Positions 47,193 to 56,164 of a stretch of DNA of 64,000 nt are shown piece after piece. The notes beneath the pieces are model-generated. The model worked only from the letters and a program-made list of their open reading frames with translations, ran no database searches and was not told where the DNA came from. The translations under genes and the position numbers were made by a program. Origin of the DNA: Demequina muriae (GTDB taxonomy: Bacteria > Actinomycetota > Actinomycetes > Actinomycetales > Demequinaceae); assembly GCF_030418295.1 (NCBI RefSeq), contig NZ_JAUHQA010000001.1, positions 1,984,001 to 2,048,000 of the forward strand. The letters run 5' to 3'. Position 1 is the stretch's first letter. Every line of letters starts with the position of its first letter.

Positions 47193-48233
47193 ATGACGTA
47201 CGTCGCCGATCCCGCCCGCTACGACGGTCAGATGAAGTATCGCCGCACGGGCCGTTCCGGACTGGACCTTCCCGTGCTGTCGCTCGGGCTGTGGCACAAC
47301 TTCGGCGACGACCGGACGCGTGAGACGCAGCGCGCGATCCTCACCCGGGCCTTCGACATGGGCGTCACCCACATGGACCTGGCGAACAACTACGGGCCTC
47401 CCTACGGCTCCGCTGAGCGGAACTTCGGCGAGATCATGAAGAGCGACCTCAAGCCGTACCGCGACGAGCTGGTGATCTCGACCAAGGCCGGGTGGGACAT
47501 GTGGCCTGGTCCCTACGGTCAGGGCGGGGGAGGCCGCAAGTACGTGCTCGCCAGCCTCGACCAGTCGCTCGAGCGCATGGGCCTCGATTACGTCGACATC
47601 TTCTACTCTCACCGCTACGACGCGACCACGCCGCTCGAGGAGACTGCGGCCGCCCTCGACACCGCAGTGCGCTCGGGCCGTGCGCTGTACGTCGGCATCT
47701 CCTCCTACGACGCCGAGCACACGCGCGAGATGGCGGGACTGCTGCGCGATCTCGGCACTCCGCTGCTGATCCATCAACCCAGCTACAACATGCTCAACAG
47801 GTGGGTCGAGCACGAGGGTCTGCTCGATGCGGCGGACGAGGTGGGCGCGGGCGTCATCGCGTTCACCGCGCTGGCCCAGGGCATGCTCACGGACAAGTAC
47901 CTCGACGGCATCCCCGAGGGCTCGCGCGCGTCGGAGGGCTCGTCCCTCGACAGCGCGTGGCTCACGGACGAAGTGGTGCGCCGGCTGCGGGCTCTCAACG
48001 ACATCGCCGCGTCCCGTGACCAGTCGCTCGCTCAGATGGCACTGGCGTGGACCCTGCGCGACCCCCGCGTGACGTCGATCGTCATGGGGGCGAGCTCGGT
48101 GCGTCAGCTCGAGGACAACGTCGGCGCCCTCGACCGCCTCGACTTCACCGAGGCCGAGCTGGCTGCCATCGACGAGCACGCGACCGATGCGGGCGTCGAC
48201 CTGTGGGCCGATGCGCGCAAGGGCGCGCTCTAG
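47193..48233 (+). CDS. Aldo/keto reductase (YghZ/Gpr type)
   Basis: A 346-aa NADPH-dependent reductase of the AKR14-like group, close to E. coli YghZ (L-glyceraldehyde 3-phosphate reductase, methylglyoxal detoxification). The active site Asp/Tyr occur in MDLANNYGPPYGSAE, Lys in STKAGWDMWPGPYG and His in YSHRYD. The C-terminal nucleotide-binding IVMGASSVRQLEDN is present. GAGGAG lies 7 nt before ATG 47193. Convergent with the TetR gene and divergent from the MDR oxidoreductase. Confidence 0.92.
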   Translation: MTYVADPARYDGQMKYRRTGRSGLDLPVLSLGLWHNFGDDRTRETQRAILTRAFDMGVTHMDLANNYGPPYGSAERNFGEIMKSDLKPYRDELVISTKAGWDMWPGPYGQGGGGRKYVLASLDQSLERMGLDYVDIFYSHRYDATTPLEETAAALDTAVRSGRALYVGISSYDAEHTREMAGLLRDLGTPLLIHQPSYNMLNRWVEHEGLLDAADEVGAGVIAFTALAQGMLTDKYLDGIPEGSRASEGSSLDSAWLTDEVVRRLRALNDIAASRDQSLAQMALAWTLRDPRVTSIVMGASSVRQLEDNVGALDRLDFTEAELAAIDEHATDAGVDLWADARKGAL

Positions 48234-48243
48234 GAGTCCAGTT

Positions 48244-48822
48244 CTACGAGTCCAGCAGCGGGGCGACGCCCTGGAGTCCGGGCGCCAGCAGGCGCCACGC
48301 GTTCTCGGACACCGCGTGGCGCTCGTCGCGCGGCGCATGGCTCACCACCATGGCGACCATCCCGACAGCGAGCATGAGGTCGTCAACGGAGGCGCCGGGA
48401 GTGCCGCCGTCGGGGGAGGCGGCCTCCTCGGCCCACTTGCGTGCCAGCACCGCGCGCAGGCGCGCGTCGAACTCGGCGACCCGCGCGTCGGCCCTCGCCA
48501 CGGCGATGGTCTCGATGAAGGCCGAGGCGGCCTCAGCCTGGTGCGTGACGAGGTCGAGGACATCGCGCATCGTCGAGCCGGGCTTCTCTCCCAGCCGCTC
48601 GATCTCCACGAGGTTCTCCTCGAAGACCGCCACCGTGAGGGAGATGCGGTCGGGGAAATGGCGGTAGAGGCTGCCCTGTCCCACCCCGGCGAGCTTCGCC
48701 ACGGCTGACAAGGGTGCGTCGATGCCGCGCTCATCGAACACGGTCCGGGCGGCCGCGACCAGGGCCGCGCGGTTCTGCGGGCCCGCGCTCGGTCCGCGGT
48801 TCGTCCGTCGTGGTGTGGCCAT
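48244..48822 (-). CDS. TetR-family repressor
   Basis: A 192-aa regulator with an N-terminal HTH (LVAAARTVFDERGIDAPLSAVAKLAGVGQGSLYRHFPDR, about 20-58) and a helical ligand domain. ATG 48822 lies 6 nt after TATCCT, so the message is probably leaderless. Divergent from the KstD-like gene, with an 18-bp palindrome between them; it very likely represses that operon and itself. The inducer may be a steroid-like or other ring compound, but this is inferred only from the neighbouring enzyme. Confidence 0.9.
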   Translation of the reverse strand: MATPRRTNRGPSAGPQNRAALVAAARTVFDERGIDAPLSAVAKLAGVGQGSLYRHFPDRISLTVAVFEENLVEIERLGEKPGSTMRDVLDLVTHQAEAASAFIETIAVARADARVAEFDARLRAVLARKWAEEAASPDGGTPGASVDDLMLAVGMVAMVVSHAPRDERHAVSENAWRLLAPGLQGVAPLLDS

Positions 48823-48828
48823 AGCCTT

Positions 48829-48834
48829 AGGATA
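48829..48834 (-). promoter_or_regulatory. Leaderless -10 box of the TetR gene
   Basis: Minus-strand TATCCT, 6 nt, then ATG 48822. It lies 5 bp from the palindromic operator. Confidence 0.55.
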
Positions 48835-48838
48835 GATA

Positions 48839-48856
48839 CCGGACAGCGTTGTCCGG
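48839..48856 (+). promoter_or_regulatory. TetR-type operator
   Basis: CCGGACAGCGTTGTCCGG has 7-bp perfect arms around GCGT, a usual TetR-family operator size, in the 59-bp gap between the divergent start codons. Confidence 0.75.
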
Positions 48857-48881
48857 AGTCGAGTGCATGGGAGGCACACCG

Positions 48882-50531
48882 ATGGCAGAGCACACGTGGG
48901 ATGAAGAGGTCGATCTTCTGGTCGCAGGCTCGGGGGCCGCGGCGATGAGCGCCGCGATCGCGGGAGCCGATGCGGGGTTGACGGTCCTGATCATCGAGAG
49001 CACCGACAAGTGGGGCGGCACCACCGCGATCAGCGGCGGCGGCCTCTGGATGCCGAACCATCCCGACATGGGCACGTTGGGCAAGTCAGACTCGCGCGAG
49101 AAGGTCCTCGAGTACATGGACGCCGTGATCGGCGACGTGGGGCCTGCGTCGAGCCCCGAGCGCAGGAGCGCGTATGTCGACGCCGTCCCCGAGGTATTCA
49201 ACGCCTGGCGACGGCTGGGGATTCGGTGGGCGCTCAGTGCCGACTATCCGGACTACTACCCGGACAAGCCCGGCGGCATGGACGGCGGCCGGGCCATCGA
49301 GACCGAGCCCTTCGACTCCAAGCGCCTGGGCGGTTGGTTCTCCGCGTCCCGCGCTCAGATCCCCGCACCGCTCAAGACCGATGACGTCTGGCTCCTGTCG
49401 CGGGCATGGTCCTCGCGAACCGGGTTCGTGCGCGGCGCGCAGGTCGTGGGGCGGACCCTCAAGGGCGTGCTCACCGGCAAGGGTCTCTACGGTCTCGGCG
49501 GCGCGTATGCCGGACACCTCATGATGGCCGTGCGCACGCTCGGCGTCGAGGTGAGGCTCCGGACCCCGATCACCGCGGTGATCAAGGAGGACGGCGCCGT
49601 CGTCGGCGCGGAAGTCGCCGCGCCCGGCGGCCCGATGCGCATTCGGGCTCGCGCAGGCGTGGTGCTTGGCACGGGAGGCTTCGCCCGCAACAAGGAGTGG
49701 CGCCAGAAGTACCACGGCACCGAGGGGTTCACGTCGGCCCCCGAGGGCGATCTCGGCAGCGGGATCCAGGTGGGCATCGACGCCGGCGCCGACCTTGCGC
49801 TCATGGATGATGCCTGGTGGGGCGCTTCGGTGCCGATGCCGAACGGTGAGGCGCAGTTCGTGGTGAACGAGCGGTCGGACCCGTACTCGATCATCGTCGA
49901 CCAGTCAGGGCGCAGGTTCTGCAACGAGTCCGCGAGCTACATCGACGTCGGCCACGCGATCCTCGAGCGCGACAAGGAGGTGCCCGCGATTCCCAGCTGG
50001 ATGATTCTCGACCGCCGTCACCAGAAGAAGTTCCTCAACAATGTCGCGCTCACGGGTCTGAAGAAGTTGAAGAAGGCCGGCACCGTGGTTGAGGCGGACA
50101 CGCTCGACAACCTCGCCGCGCGCCTGGGCATGGAGCCCGAGGTCCTCCGTGGCACGGTCGACCGCTTCAACGGGTTCTGCGCGACCGGAGTGGACGAGGA
50201 CTTCGATCGCGGCCGCACCGCCTACGACAACTACTACGGCGACCCGTCGCTCACGAACCCCAACCTCGGTCCCATCGAGAAGGGGCCGTTCCGCGCCTTC
50301 ATGATCGTCCCCGGCGACCTGGGCACCAAGGGCGGGCTCCTCACCGACGAGCATGCGCGGGTGATCGACACGGACGGGGTGCCCATCGAGGGCCTGTACG
50401 CGGCGGGCAACACCACGGCATCGGTCATGGGTCGCACGTATCCTGGCGCCGGGTCGACGATTGGCCCCGCCACCGTCTTCGGCTACCTGGGCGCGCGTCA
50501 CGCCGCCACTCGAGTCCGTGCGAAAGTCTGA
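48882..50531 (+). CDS. FAD-dependent dehydrogenase, 3-ketosteroid Delta1-dehydrogenase-like
   Basis: A 549-aa flavoprotein of the fumarate reductase/KstD superfamily. The FAD motif VAGSGAAAMSAAIAGADAG begins near 14, then WGGTTAISGGGLWMP, GVVLGTGGFARN and the C-terminal FAD contact GLYAAGNTTASVMGRTYPGAGSTIGPA, all as in KstD proteins. ATG 48882 has GGGAGG 7 nt upstream; a frame extension upstream would overlap the operator. Enzymes of this group remove hydrogens from the A ring of 3-ketosteroids, but related dehydrogenases use other enones. No other steroid genes are nearby. It precedes an SDR with 17 nt between. Confidence 0.85.
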   Translation: MAEHTWDEEVDLLVAGSGAAAMSAAIAGADAGLTVLIIESTDKWGGTTAISGGGLWMPNHPDMGTLGKSDSREKVLEYMDAVIGDVGPASSPERRSAYVDAVPEVFNAWRRLGIRWALSADYPDYYPDKPGGMDGGRAIETEPFDSKRLGGWFSASRAQIPAPLKTDDVWLLSRAWSSRTGFVRGAQVVGRTLKGVLTGKGLYGLGGAYAGHLMMAVRTLGVEVRLRTPITAVIKEDGAVVGAEVAAPGGPMRIRARAGVVLGTGGFARNKEWRQKYHGTEGFTSAPEGDLGSGIQVGIDAGADLALMDDAWWGASVPMPNGEAQFVVNERSDPYSIIVDQSGRRFCNESASYIDVGHAILERDKEVPAIPSWMILDRRHQKKFLNNVALTGLKKLKKAGTVVEADTLDNLAARLGMEPEVLRGTVDRFNGFCATGVDEDFDRGRTAYDNYYGDPSLTNPNLGPIEKGPFRAFMIVPGDLGTKGGLLTDEHARVIDTDGVPIEGLYAAGNTTASVMGRTYPGAGSTIGPATVFGYLGARHAATRVRAKV

Positions 50532-50548
50532 TCAGATCGGAGGGAACC

Positions 50549-51694
50549 ATGTTCGGCAGACGAGACAGCAAGAAGACCGACGAGAACCAGGCGCCCGTCA
50601 CCGAGGCGTCGACGGGTCCGGCCGCCGACGGCCCGGGCGCCACCGGCCTCGGCGGGGACACCAAGATCAAGGACTGGCTGTCGCATCCCCAGGGCGGGCC
50701 GGTGCTCCGGGAGATGCTGGCCCAGGCGGGCTCCGACGAGTCACAGTTGAAGCCGGTGCGGAACTTCGCCATGAAGCGGCTCATCCCCATGAGCAAGGGC
50801 CAGTTCACCGAAGAGAAGATCGCCCAGCTGGTGGTGAAGGCGGAAGCCTACGATCCGTCCACCGCCCCGGCTGAGCCAGCCCCCGCATCGGCCGCACCGG
50901 ACTCTGGGGAGGACGACGAGCTCGAGCTTCCCGACTTCGCGGAGGTCATCACGGAGGGCCGGTTCGCTGGCAGGACCGTGATCGTGACGGGGGCGGGATC
51001 GGGCATCGGCCGTGCCACCGCGTCGCGCATCGCTCGTGAGGGCGGGCGGGTGATCGCCGCGGACATCGACGGCTCACGCCTCGACGCGCTGGCGGCGGAG
51101 CTCGAGGGAGTCGATCTCGTGACGGTGGTCGCGGACATCACACGTCAAGAGGATGTCGACGCGCTGGTGGCGGCGGCGGGCGAGCGCATCGACGGCCTCG
51201 CGAACGTGGCCGGGATCATGGACAACATGACCCCGCTCCACGAGGTGAGCGACGAGGTGTGGGATCGCGTGATGGCCGTCAATGCGACGGGCATGTTCAA
51301 GCTGTCGCGGGCGGTGCTGCCGGTGATGCTCGAGGCGCACGCGGGCTCGATCGTGAACATCACATCGGAGGCTGGCCTGCGCGGATCCGCTGCGGGCCTG
51401 GCCTATACGGCGTCCAAGCACGCGGTCGTGGGCCTCACCAAGTCGAGTGCGTTCATGTACGGACCGCAGGGGATCCGCGTCAACGCCGTCGCGCCCGGGC
51501 CGGTCATCACGGGGATCGAGGCGAGCTTCGACTCGGACCTGGGGGGCAGGCGCATCCGCACCGCAATGGCGGCGATGCCCGGTCCCGTGGGTCCCGAATC
51601 GCTGGCGGCCTCGATCACGTTCCTGCTGTCTGACGACGCCCACAACGTCAACGGCGCGATCCTGCCCTCGGACGGCGGGTGGTCGGCGGTGTAG
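50549..51694 (+). CDS. SDR oxidoreductase with unusual N-terminal domain
   Basis: A 381-aa protein. Residues about 130-381 are a classical SDR (VIVTGAGSGIGRATASRIA, NVAGIMDN, YTASKHAVVGLTKSS, final ILPSDGGWSAV). The first 125 residues include a folded segment of about 60 (IKDWLSHPQGGPVLREMLAQ, then RLIPMSKGQFTEEKIAQLV) between Pro/Ala/Glu-rich linkers. This segment is not part of usual SDRs and I do not recognise it securely. AGGAGGGAA-like GGAGGG precedes ATG 50549. Co-transcribed with the KstD-like gene, so the two probably work on one pathway. Confidence 0.88.
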   Translation: MFGRRDSKKTDENQAPVTEASTGPAADGPGATGLGGDTKIKDWLSHPQGGPVLREMLAQAGSDESQLKPVRNFAMKRLIPMSKGQFTEEKIAQLVVKAEAYDPSTAPAEPAPASAAPDSGEDDELELPDFAEVITEGRFAGRTVIVTGAGSGIGRATASRIAREGGRVIAADIDGSRLDALAAELEGVDLVTVVADITRQEDVDALVAAAGERIDGLANVAGIMDNMTPLHEVSDEVWDRVMAVNATGMFKLSRAVLPVMLEAHAGSIVNITSEAGLRGSAAGLAYTASKHAVVGLTKSSAFMYGPQGIRVNAVAPGPVITGIEASFDSDLGGRRIRTAMAAMPGPVGPESLAASITFLLSDDAHNVNGAILPSDGGWSAV

Positions 51695-51813
51695 GGGTCG
51701 AGCGGGGGTGCACTAGCTGAGCGACGTCGACTGGAGTGCGCCTCGGCCATGACGCACGAAGGCCCCGACGGTCGGCCGGAGCCGGCCGTCGAGGCCGTGA
51801 GTGGAGTCGCGTC

Positions 51814-52260
51814 CTACGAGGTCGCGACCTGGATGCGGCGCGGCTTCGCGGATTCGGCCTTGGGCACCGTGATGGTGAGCAGGCCGTCGCGGTATGCCGC
51901 CTCGATGCGGTCGGGGTCCACGCGGTCGGGCAGACGCACCGCGCGGTGGAACCGCCCGAACCGGCGCTCGACGCGCTTGAAGCCGTCCGGGTTGGACTCG
52001 GAGTAGAAGTCGCGCTGGCCAGCGACGGTCAGCACGTTCTCTTCGATGGACACGTCCACCTGGTCGGGTGAGACGCCGGGAATCTCGACGTGAAGGGTGA
52101 AGCCGTCCTCGTTCTCCTCCACGTCGAGGGCGGGGCTGAAGGCGCCCGCGAGCGATGCGTCGGAGTCCCCGAAGAACTGGCGGACCATCCGGTTGAAGTC
52201 GTCCTGCCACAGCGACTGAGCCGTCGCCGGGACCGTCTGACGAGTGACCTCTCGTGCCAT
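51814..52260 (-). CDS. Small heat-shock protein Hsp20
   Basis: A 148-aa alpha-crystallin chaperone that holds unfolding proteins in an ATP-independent way. The ACD begins SPALDVEENEDGFTLHVEIPG and includes RRFGRFHRAVRLPDRVD and the conserved GLLTITVPK near 128, with a short basic tail. AGGAGG lies about 6 nt before ATG 52260. The region upstream has CTTGAGT and ACTCTTGAG elements that resemble the HspR-binding HAIR sequence in degenerate form. Confidence 0.94.
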   Translation of the reverse strand: MAREVTRQTVPATAQSLWQDDFNRMVRQFFGDSDASLAGAFSPALDVEENEDGFTLHVEIPGVSPDQVDVSIEENVLTVAGQRDFYSESNPDGFKRVERRFGRFHRAVRLPDRVDPDRIEAAYRDGLLTITVPKAESAKPRRIQVATS

Positions 52261-52343
52261 GGTGAACCTCCTGAAAAGTGTCGTGTCACCGCCTCCTCGG
52301 CGGCGTCGGCGTCAAAGTTGAGCCGATGTCACTCATGTTAAGA

Positions 52344-52372
52344 CTTGAGTCGAGGGCGCGCAACTCTTGAGC
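52344..52372 (-). promoter_or_regulatory. Possible degenerate HAIR (HspR) element of hsp20
   Basis: CTTGAGT and ACTCTTGAG occur 13 bp apart. The HAIR consensus is CTTGAGT-N7-ACTCAAG, so spacing and one half depart from it. Inferred. Confidence 0.3.
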
Positions 52373-52407
52373 GGCCGTGTTCGCTGAGGGAGATCGGGCA
52401 CCCGTGA

Positions 52408-52496
52408 ACTGCGAACCACTTCTTGCCGCGACGCGCCGGTTCAACGGGCTGTCGCGGTTCCTGGCGCGGCGCGTCGAATGAAAAGTGGTTCGCAGT
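52408..52496. repeat. Long interrupted inverted repeat
   Basis: Outer arms ACTGCGAACCACTT / AAGTGGTTCGCAGT (14 bp, perfect) and inner arms CGACGCGCC / GGCGCGTCG can fold into one long hairpin. It sits between the DUF1275 gene end and the hsp20 control region, in a 284-bp gap with no gene. It may terminate the DUF1275 message or be a non-coding repeat element. An A/T-flanked outer stem (TTCTT, ATGAAAA) borders the inner arms. Confidence 0.6.
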
Positions 52497-52544
52497 CAAG
52501 GGGGTGGAGCGGCCGATGCGAGAGCTCGGCTGGGAGCCGCGGAG

Positions 52545-53249
52545 CTACAGGCCGGTGGCCTCGGCGAGGTCGCCGGGCTTGGGGCGCGAGACGTGGCCGA
52601 CGATGGTGACCACCACCGTGATGAGCGCGCTGGCGAGCATGCCGACAGCGATGTCGACCTGCAGCAGCAGTGCCCCCGCGCAGGCGCCCGCACCGATGAG
52701 CAGGATCGCGCCCATGCGTCGCTTCCAGAAGTTGAGTCCCTCGCCGCCGGCGAAGGAGTCCGCGGCAAGCCCTGTGATGGTGGAGGTGACGACCACGGTG
52801 GTGACGTCCTTGACCGCGATGTGACGGGCGACCGCGGCCTGGAGGCCCATGGCGGCTCCGAGCGCAGTGGTGATCGCGAAGGTGAGCACGTGCGGGGGCT
52901 CGGACTCGACGGCAGCGGTGATGGCGGAGGCGACCAGCACGGCCGAGACGATCGAGAACAGCACGGTGGTCTTGTGCGACCAGCCCGCGTCGAAGGTGCG
53001 CAGCGTGCGCCCGCCGACGGCCGCGCCGAGGAGGAATCCGACGAGTGCGAGCACGGGGCCCAGGACGGGGAGGCCGTCGACTCCCGTGAGGGCCATGCCG
53101 AGGATCACGACGTTGCCCGTCATGTTGCCGGTGAAGACGCGGTCGAGGCCGAGGTAGCCCACCGCGTCGATCACGCCGGTGGAGAACGTGAGGGCGAGCA
53201 TCAGCCCCAGGTGCGTGCGGGCGATGTCTCGTCGCAGGGCGTCGCGCAT
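52545..53249 (-). CDS. DUF1275 (YoaK-like) membrane protein
   Basis: A 234-aa protein with six predicted membrane segments and the family hallmark ALTFSTGVIDAVGYLGLDRVFTGNMTGNVVILG at the N-terminus, then GRTLRTF and SRPKPGDL near the end. The function of DUF1275 is not established. GAGGAGG lies 6 nt before ATG 53249; an in-frame start farther upstream would reach into the divergent promoter. It is divergent from the formamidase gene. Confidence 0.88.
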   Translation of the reverse strand: MRDALRRDIARTHLGLMLALTFSTGVIDAVGYLGLDRVFTGNMTGNVVILGMALTGVDGLPVLGPVLALVGFLLGAAVGGRTLRTFDAGWSHKTTVLFSIVSAVLVASAITAAVESEPPHVLTFAITTALGAAMGLQAAVARHIAVKDVTTVVVTSTITGLAADSFAGGEGLNFWKRRMGAILLIGAGACAGALLLQVDIAVGMLASALITVVVTIVGHVSRPKPGDLAEATGL

Positions 53250-53364
53250 GGCGGCCTCCTCGTGGATGATGGCCCCGCACCGGAACTGCGGTGGAGCCAT
53301 CCTTGGCCGGGGCGCCGGTAGTCTCGAACAAGAGTAGGGCACCGACCAGGCGGGAGACGTGAGG

Positions 53365-54462
53365 ATGGGCGATTTCGCGGGCGTGCTGCGCAGGGGCGAA
53401 CGAGTACCCGAGGGCGCGGTCTACCTGCCCGCGGGACGCGACACCGCACTGTGGGGCCGCCTCCCTGCGAAACACGATGCGCCGGTGCTGACGGTCGATC
53501 CCGGTGCCACGGTGGTGGTGGACACGCTGTCGCACGAGGGCCTGCTGCCCGATCAGGGGTCGGACCCGGGAGCCTTCTTCGGCAGCCACGGCGTGACGGC
53601 CGATGCGGTGCTGGCCGAGGCGTCCGAGTTCGCCGAGTCGGGGTCCCGCACAGCAGACGACGGCCCGCACGTGGTGACCGGCCCGATCGCGGTGCGCGGC
53701 GCGAAGCCTGGGGACCTGCTGGTCATCGACTTCCTCGACTTCACCCCGCGAGTGCCGTACGGCGTGATCTCGAGCCGCCACGGTCGCGGTGCACTGCCTG
53801 GCGAGATGCCACCGGGGCCGGACAATGTCAGCGTGTTCACGCGGATTGGGAAGGACACCGCCGGCACGTGGCGCGGCTGGCTTCCCGGCAGGGACGGTGG
53901 GCGACCGACCACGGGGTTCCCGCTCGCGCCGTTCATGGGGATCATGGGCGTCGCCACCGACACCGACGAGCGCGCTCACTCGGTGCCGCCAGGCCCGCAC
54001 GGGGGCAACCTCGACATCAAGGAGCTGGTGGCCGGCACGCGGCTCTACCTGCCGGTGCAGGTGCCCGATGCGCTCGCGTACCTGGGCGATCCGCACTTCG
54101 CCCAAGGTGACGGCGAGGTCGCGCTGACGGCCCTGGAGGCCTCGCTGCGAGCCACCGTGCGGTTCGACGTGGTGCCGGAACGCGAGGCGCTGCGGTCCTT
54201 CGGCGAACTGGCGAGCCCTCTCGGTGAGTCGACTGACTATCTGATCCCCACCGGACTCGATGCGGACCTGGACGAGGCCATGCGCGGGTGCGTGCGCCAG
54301 GCCGTGGCGATCCTCGCCGCGCGCTACGGCATGGAGCCTCACCTGGCGTACGCGTACCTGAGCGCCGCCACCGACTTCCGTATCTCCCAGGTCGTGGACC
54401 TGGTGCAAGGAGTGCACGCGATGATCCGAATGAGCGACTTCGAGGCGGTGCCCGGTGAGTGA
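53365..54462 (+). CDS. Acetamidase/formamidase
   Basis: A 365-aa member of the FmdA/AmdA family, which releases ammonia from formamide or acetamide in the cytoplasm. It shows VDPGATVVVDTLSHEG, VTGPIAVRGAKPGDLLVIDFLD, FMGIMGVATDTDE and PHGGNLDIKELVAGTRLYLPV, all typical. ATG 53365 has GGGAGA 7 nt upstream, better than a GTG at 53359. Its stop overlaps the amidase start by 8 nt, so the two amide-hydrolysing enzymes are translated together as a nitrogen-release unit. Confidence 0.93.
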   Translation: MGDFAGVLRRGERVPEGAVYLPAGRDTALWGRLPAKHDAPVLTVDPGATVVVDTLSHEGLLPDQGSDPGAFFGSHGVTADAVLAEASEFAESGSRTADDGPHVVTGPIAVRGAKPGDLLVIDFLDFTPRVPYGVISSRHGRGALPGEMPPGPDNVSVFTRIGKDTAGTWRGWLPGRDGGRPTTGFPLAPFMGIMGVATDTDERAHSVPPGPHGGNLDIKELVAGTRLYLPVQVPDALAYLGDPHFAQGDGEVALTALEASLRATVRFDVVPEREALRSFGELASPLGESTDYLIPTGLDADLDEAMRGCVRQAVAILAARYGMEPHLAYAYLSAATDFRISQVVDLVQGVHAMIRMSDFEAVPGE

Positions 54463-56080
54463 CCCCAGCGAGCACCCGGCAGAAGACATCGCTCACGACC
54501 TCCAGGGGTTCGTGGGCCTGCCTGACGGCGTCGAGCCGCCGCCGCAACTGTTCGACGCGTTCTGGGCCTACGAGGCCGCGCTGATGGACGACGACCTCGA
54601 GCGACTGGGCGCCTTCTTCGCGACCGGACCCGACGTGATGCGCGGCGACGGCAGCGGACTGCTGGTGGGCCGGGAGAACATCGACCGGTTCCGGACCGGC
54701 CGCGGGGGAGCGCCGGCGCGCACGGTCACGGAGATTCAGGTGCGCCCGATCACGGAGACCCACGCGTACGTGACGTCCGTCAACGCACCGGACAAGGGCG
54801 GCCGGGGGCTCGTGACGCAGCTGTGGGAGCGGTGCGGAGACCAGGACGCCACCCCGGGCGGCTGGGTGATCACCGCCGCGCACGTGAGCGCGCCACCGCC
54901 CGCGATGGATACGCGCATCTGGCGCGTACTCGGCTCGCCGCTGGTGCCCGCGACCACCGCCGACGGTCCTCTCGCGGGCGCGACCGTCGCCGTGAAGGAC
55001 ATCGTCGCCGTACCCGGCCAGCGCATCGGCGCCGGGGTCCCGGCCTACCTCGCCGAGGCGACGGTCGAGGAGAGCCCGGCCGATGCGCTCGCCGCCCTGC
55101 TCAGCGCCGGCGCATCCGTGCAGGGCATCGCCCAGACGGATCAGTTCGCGTATTCGATCGCGGGCAAGAACGCCGCCTACGGCACGCCGCCCAACCCGGC
55201 CGCGCCGGGAGCCATCCCTGGCGGATCGTCGTCTGGCCCGGCATCGGCCGTCGCGAGCGGGCAGGCGACCCTCGGCCTCGGCACGGACACGGCGGGCTCG
55301 ATCCGCGTGCCGGCCTCCTATCAGGGCCTCTGGGGTCTGCGGCCCACGCACGGTGCCGTCTCTCTGAAGGGCGTGCTCCCGCTCGCGCCCTCGTACGACA
55401 CCCCTGGATGGCTCGCCCGCGACGGAGCGACGCTGCGCGCGGCCGCCGCGGCGACGCTGGATGCCTCAGCGCAGCGCGCGATTCCGTCGGACCAGGCCGT
55501 GGTGGCGGCCGCACTGTTCGAGGTCGCCGATGCGGACGTGCGCCACGGACTGGGGGACGTGATCGACGCTCTCGCGGCTCATGGGCTGTTCGCGTCGCTG
55601 GAGCCAGTCAGCGTGCCCGCCCCCGCCGAGTTGTTCCGCATCTTCCGCTCCACGCAGTCCGCGGAGGCTGCGCGATCCTGGCAGGAATGGATCGGCCTCC
55701 ACCCGGGTGCGCTCGCGGAGGACGTCGCCGAACGCTTCGCGTGGGCCGCATCGGTCACGCCTGCGCAAGAGGAGGAGGCGCTCGAGGCCAAGCGTCAGGT
55801 TCGCGAGGCCATCGACGCCGCGCTGGGCGACGCGATCCTGCTGCTCCCCTCGGCGAGCTCCGTCGCACCGCCCCTCGACGCCTCTGCCGAGCGCCTGCAG
55901 CAGGTGCGCGAGGCGACCCTCGGCATCACCGCAGTCGCCGGGATCACCGGGCGTCCCGCGCTGTCCCTACCGTTGCTCGAACTCGACGGCGGGCCTGTGG
56001 GACTCAGCCTGGTGGGCCCGCGCGGCAGCGACCTGGCGCTGATCGACATCGCGCTGGGGTGGGTCGACGCGCTGCAGTAG
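54455..56080 (+). CDS. Amidase with N-terminal AtzH-like domain
   Basis: A 541-aa fusion. Residues about 25-150 form an AtzH-like (DUF3225, SnoaL-fold) domain (FDAFWAYEAALMDDDLERLGAFF, GLLVGRENIDRFR). The rest is an amidase-signature hydrolase with its Lys in VAVKDIVAVPG (K181), the cis-Ser in PGGSSSGPA (S259) and the nucleophile in GTDTAGSIRVPAS (S282). AtzH-like proteins accompany ureide/cyanurate-type amidases, and the link to formamidase and purine genes suggests action on a ureido or carbamoyl compound; the substrate is not known. GTG 54455 lies within the end of the formamidase gene. Confidence 0.9.
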   Translation: MSDPSEHPAEDIAHDLQGFVGLPDGVEPPPQLFDAFWAYEAALMDDDLERLGAFFATGPDVMRGDGSGLLVGRENIDRFRTGRGGAPARTVTEIQVRPITETHAYVTSVNAPDKGGRGLVTQLWERCGDQDATPGGWVITAAHVSAPPPAMDTRIWRVLGSPLVPATTADGPLAGATVAVKDIVAVPGQRIGAGVPAYLAEATVEESPADALAALLSAGASVQGIAQTDQFAYSIAGKNAAYGTPPNPAAPGAIPGGSSSGPASAVASGQATLGLGTDTAGSIRVPASYQGLWGLRPTHGAVSLKGVLPLAPSYDTPGWLARDGATLRAAAAATLDASAQRAIPSDQAVVAAALFEVADADVRHGLGDVIDALAAHGLFASLEPVSVPAPAELFRIFRSTQSAEAARSWQEWIGLHPGALAEDVAERFAWAASVTPAQEEEALEAKRQVREAIDAALGDAILLLPSASSVAPPLDASAERLQQVREATLGITAVAGITGRPALSLPLLELDGGPVGLSLVGPRGSDLALIDIALGWVDALQ

Positions 56081-56164
56081 ATCGCGCGCATGGTGACACC
56101 GGGGGCAGAGGCCAGCCCGCGCATCGGCCGCCGTCTCGAAACCCACAGGTAACGTAGGTCTTGG

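Noticed and set aside
46149-48338. A 729-codon minus-strand protein joining the MDR oxidoreductase to upstream sequence
   Set aside because: The part before 47072 is antisense to the aldo/keto reductase and low complexity.
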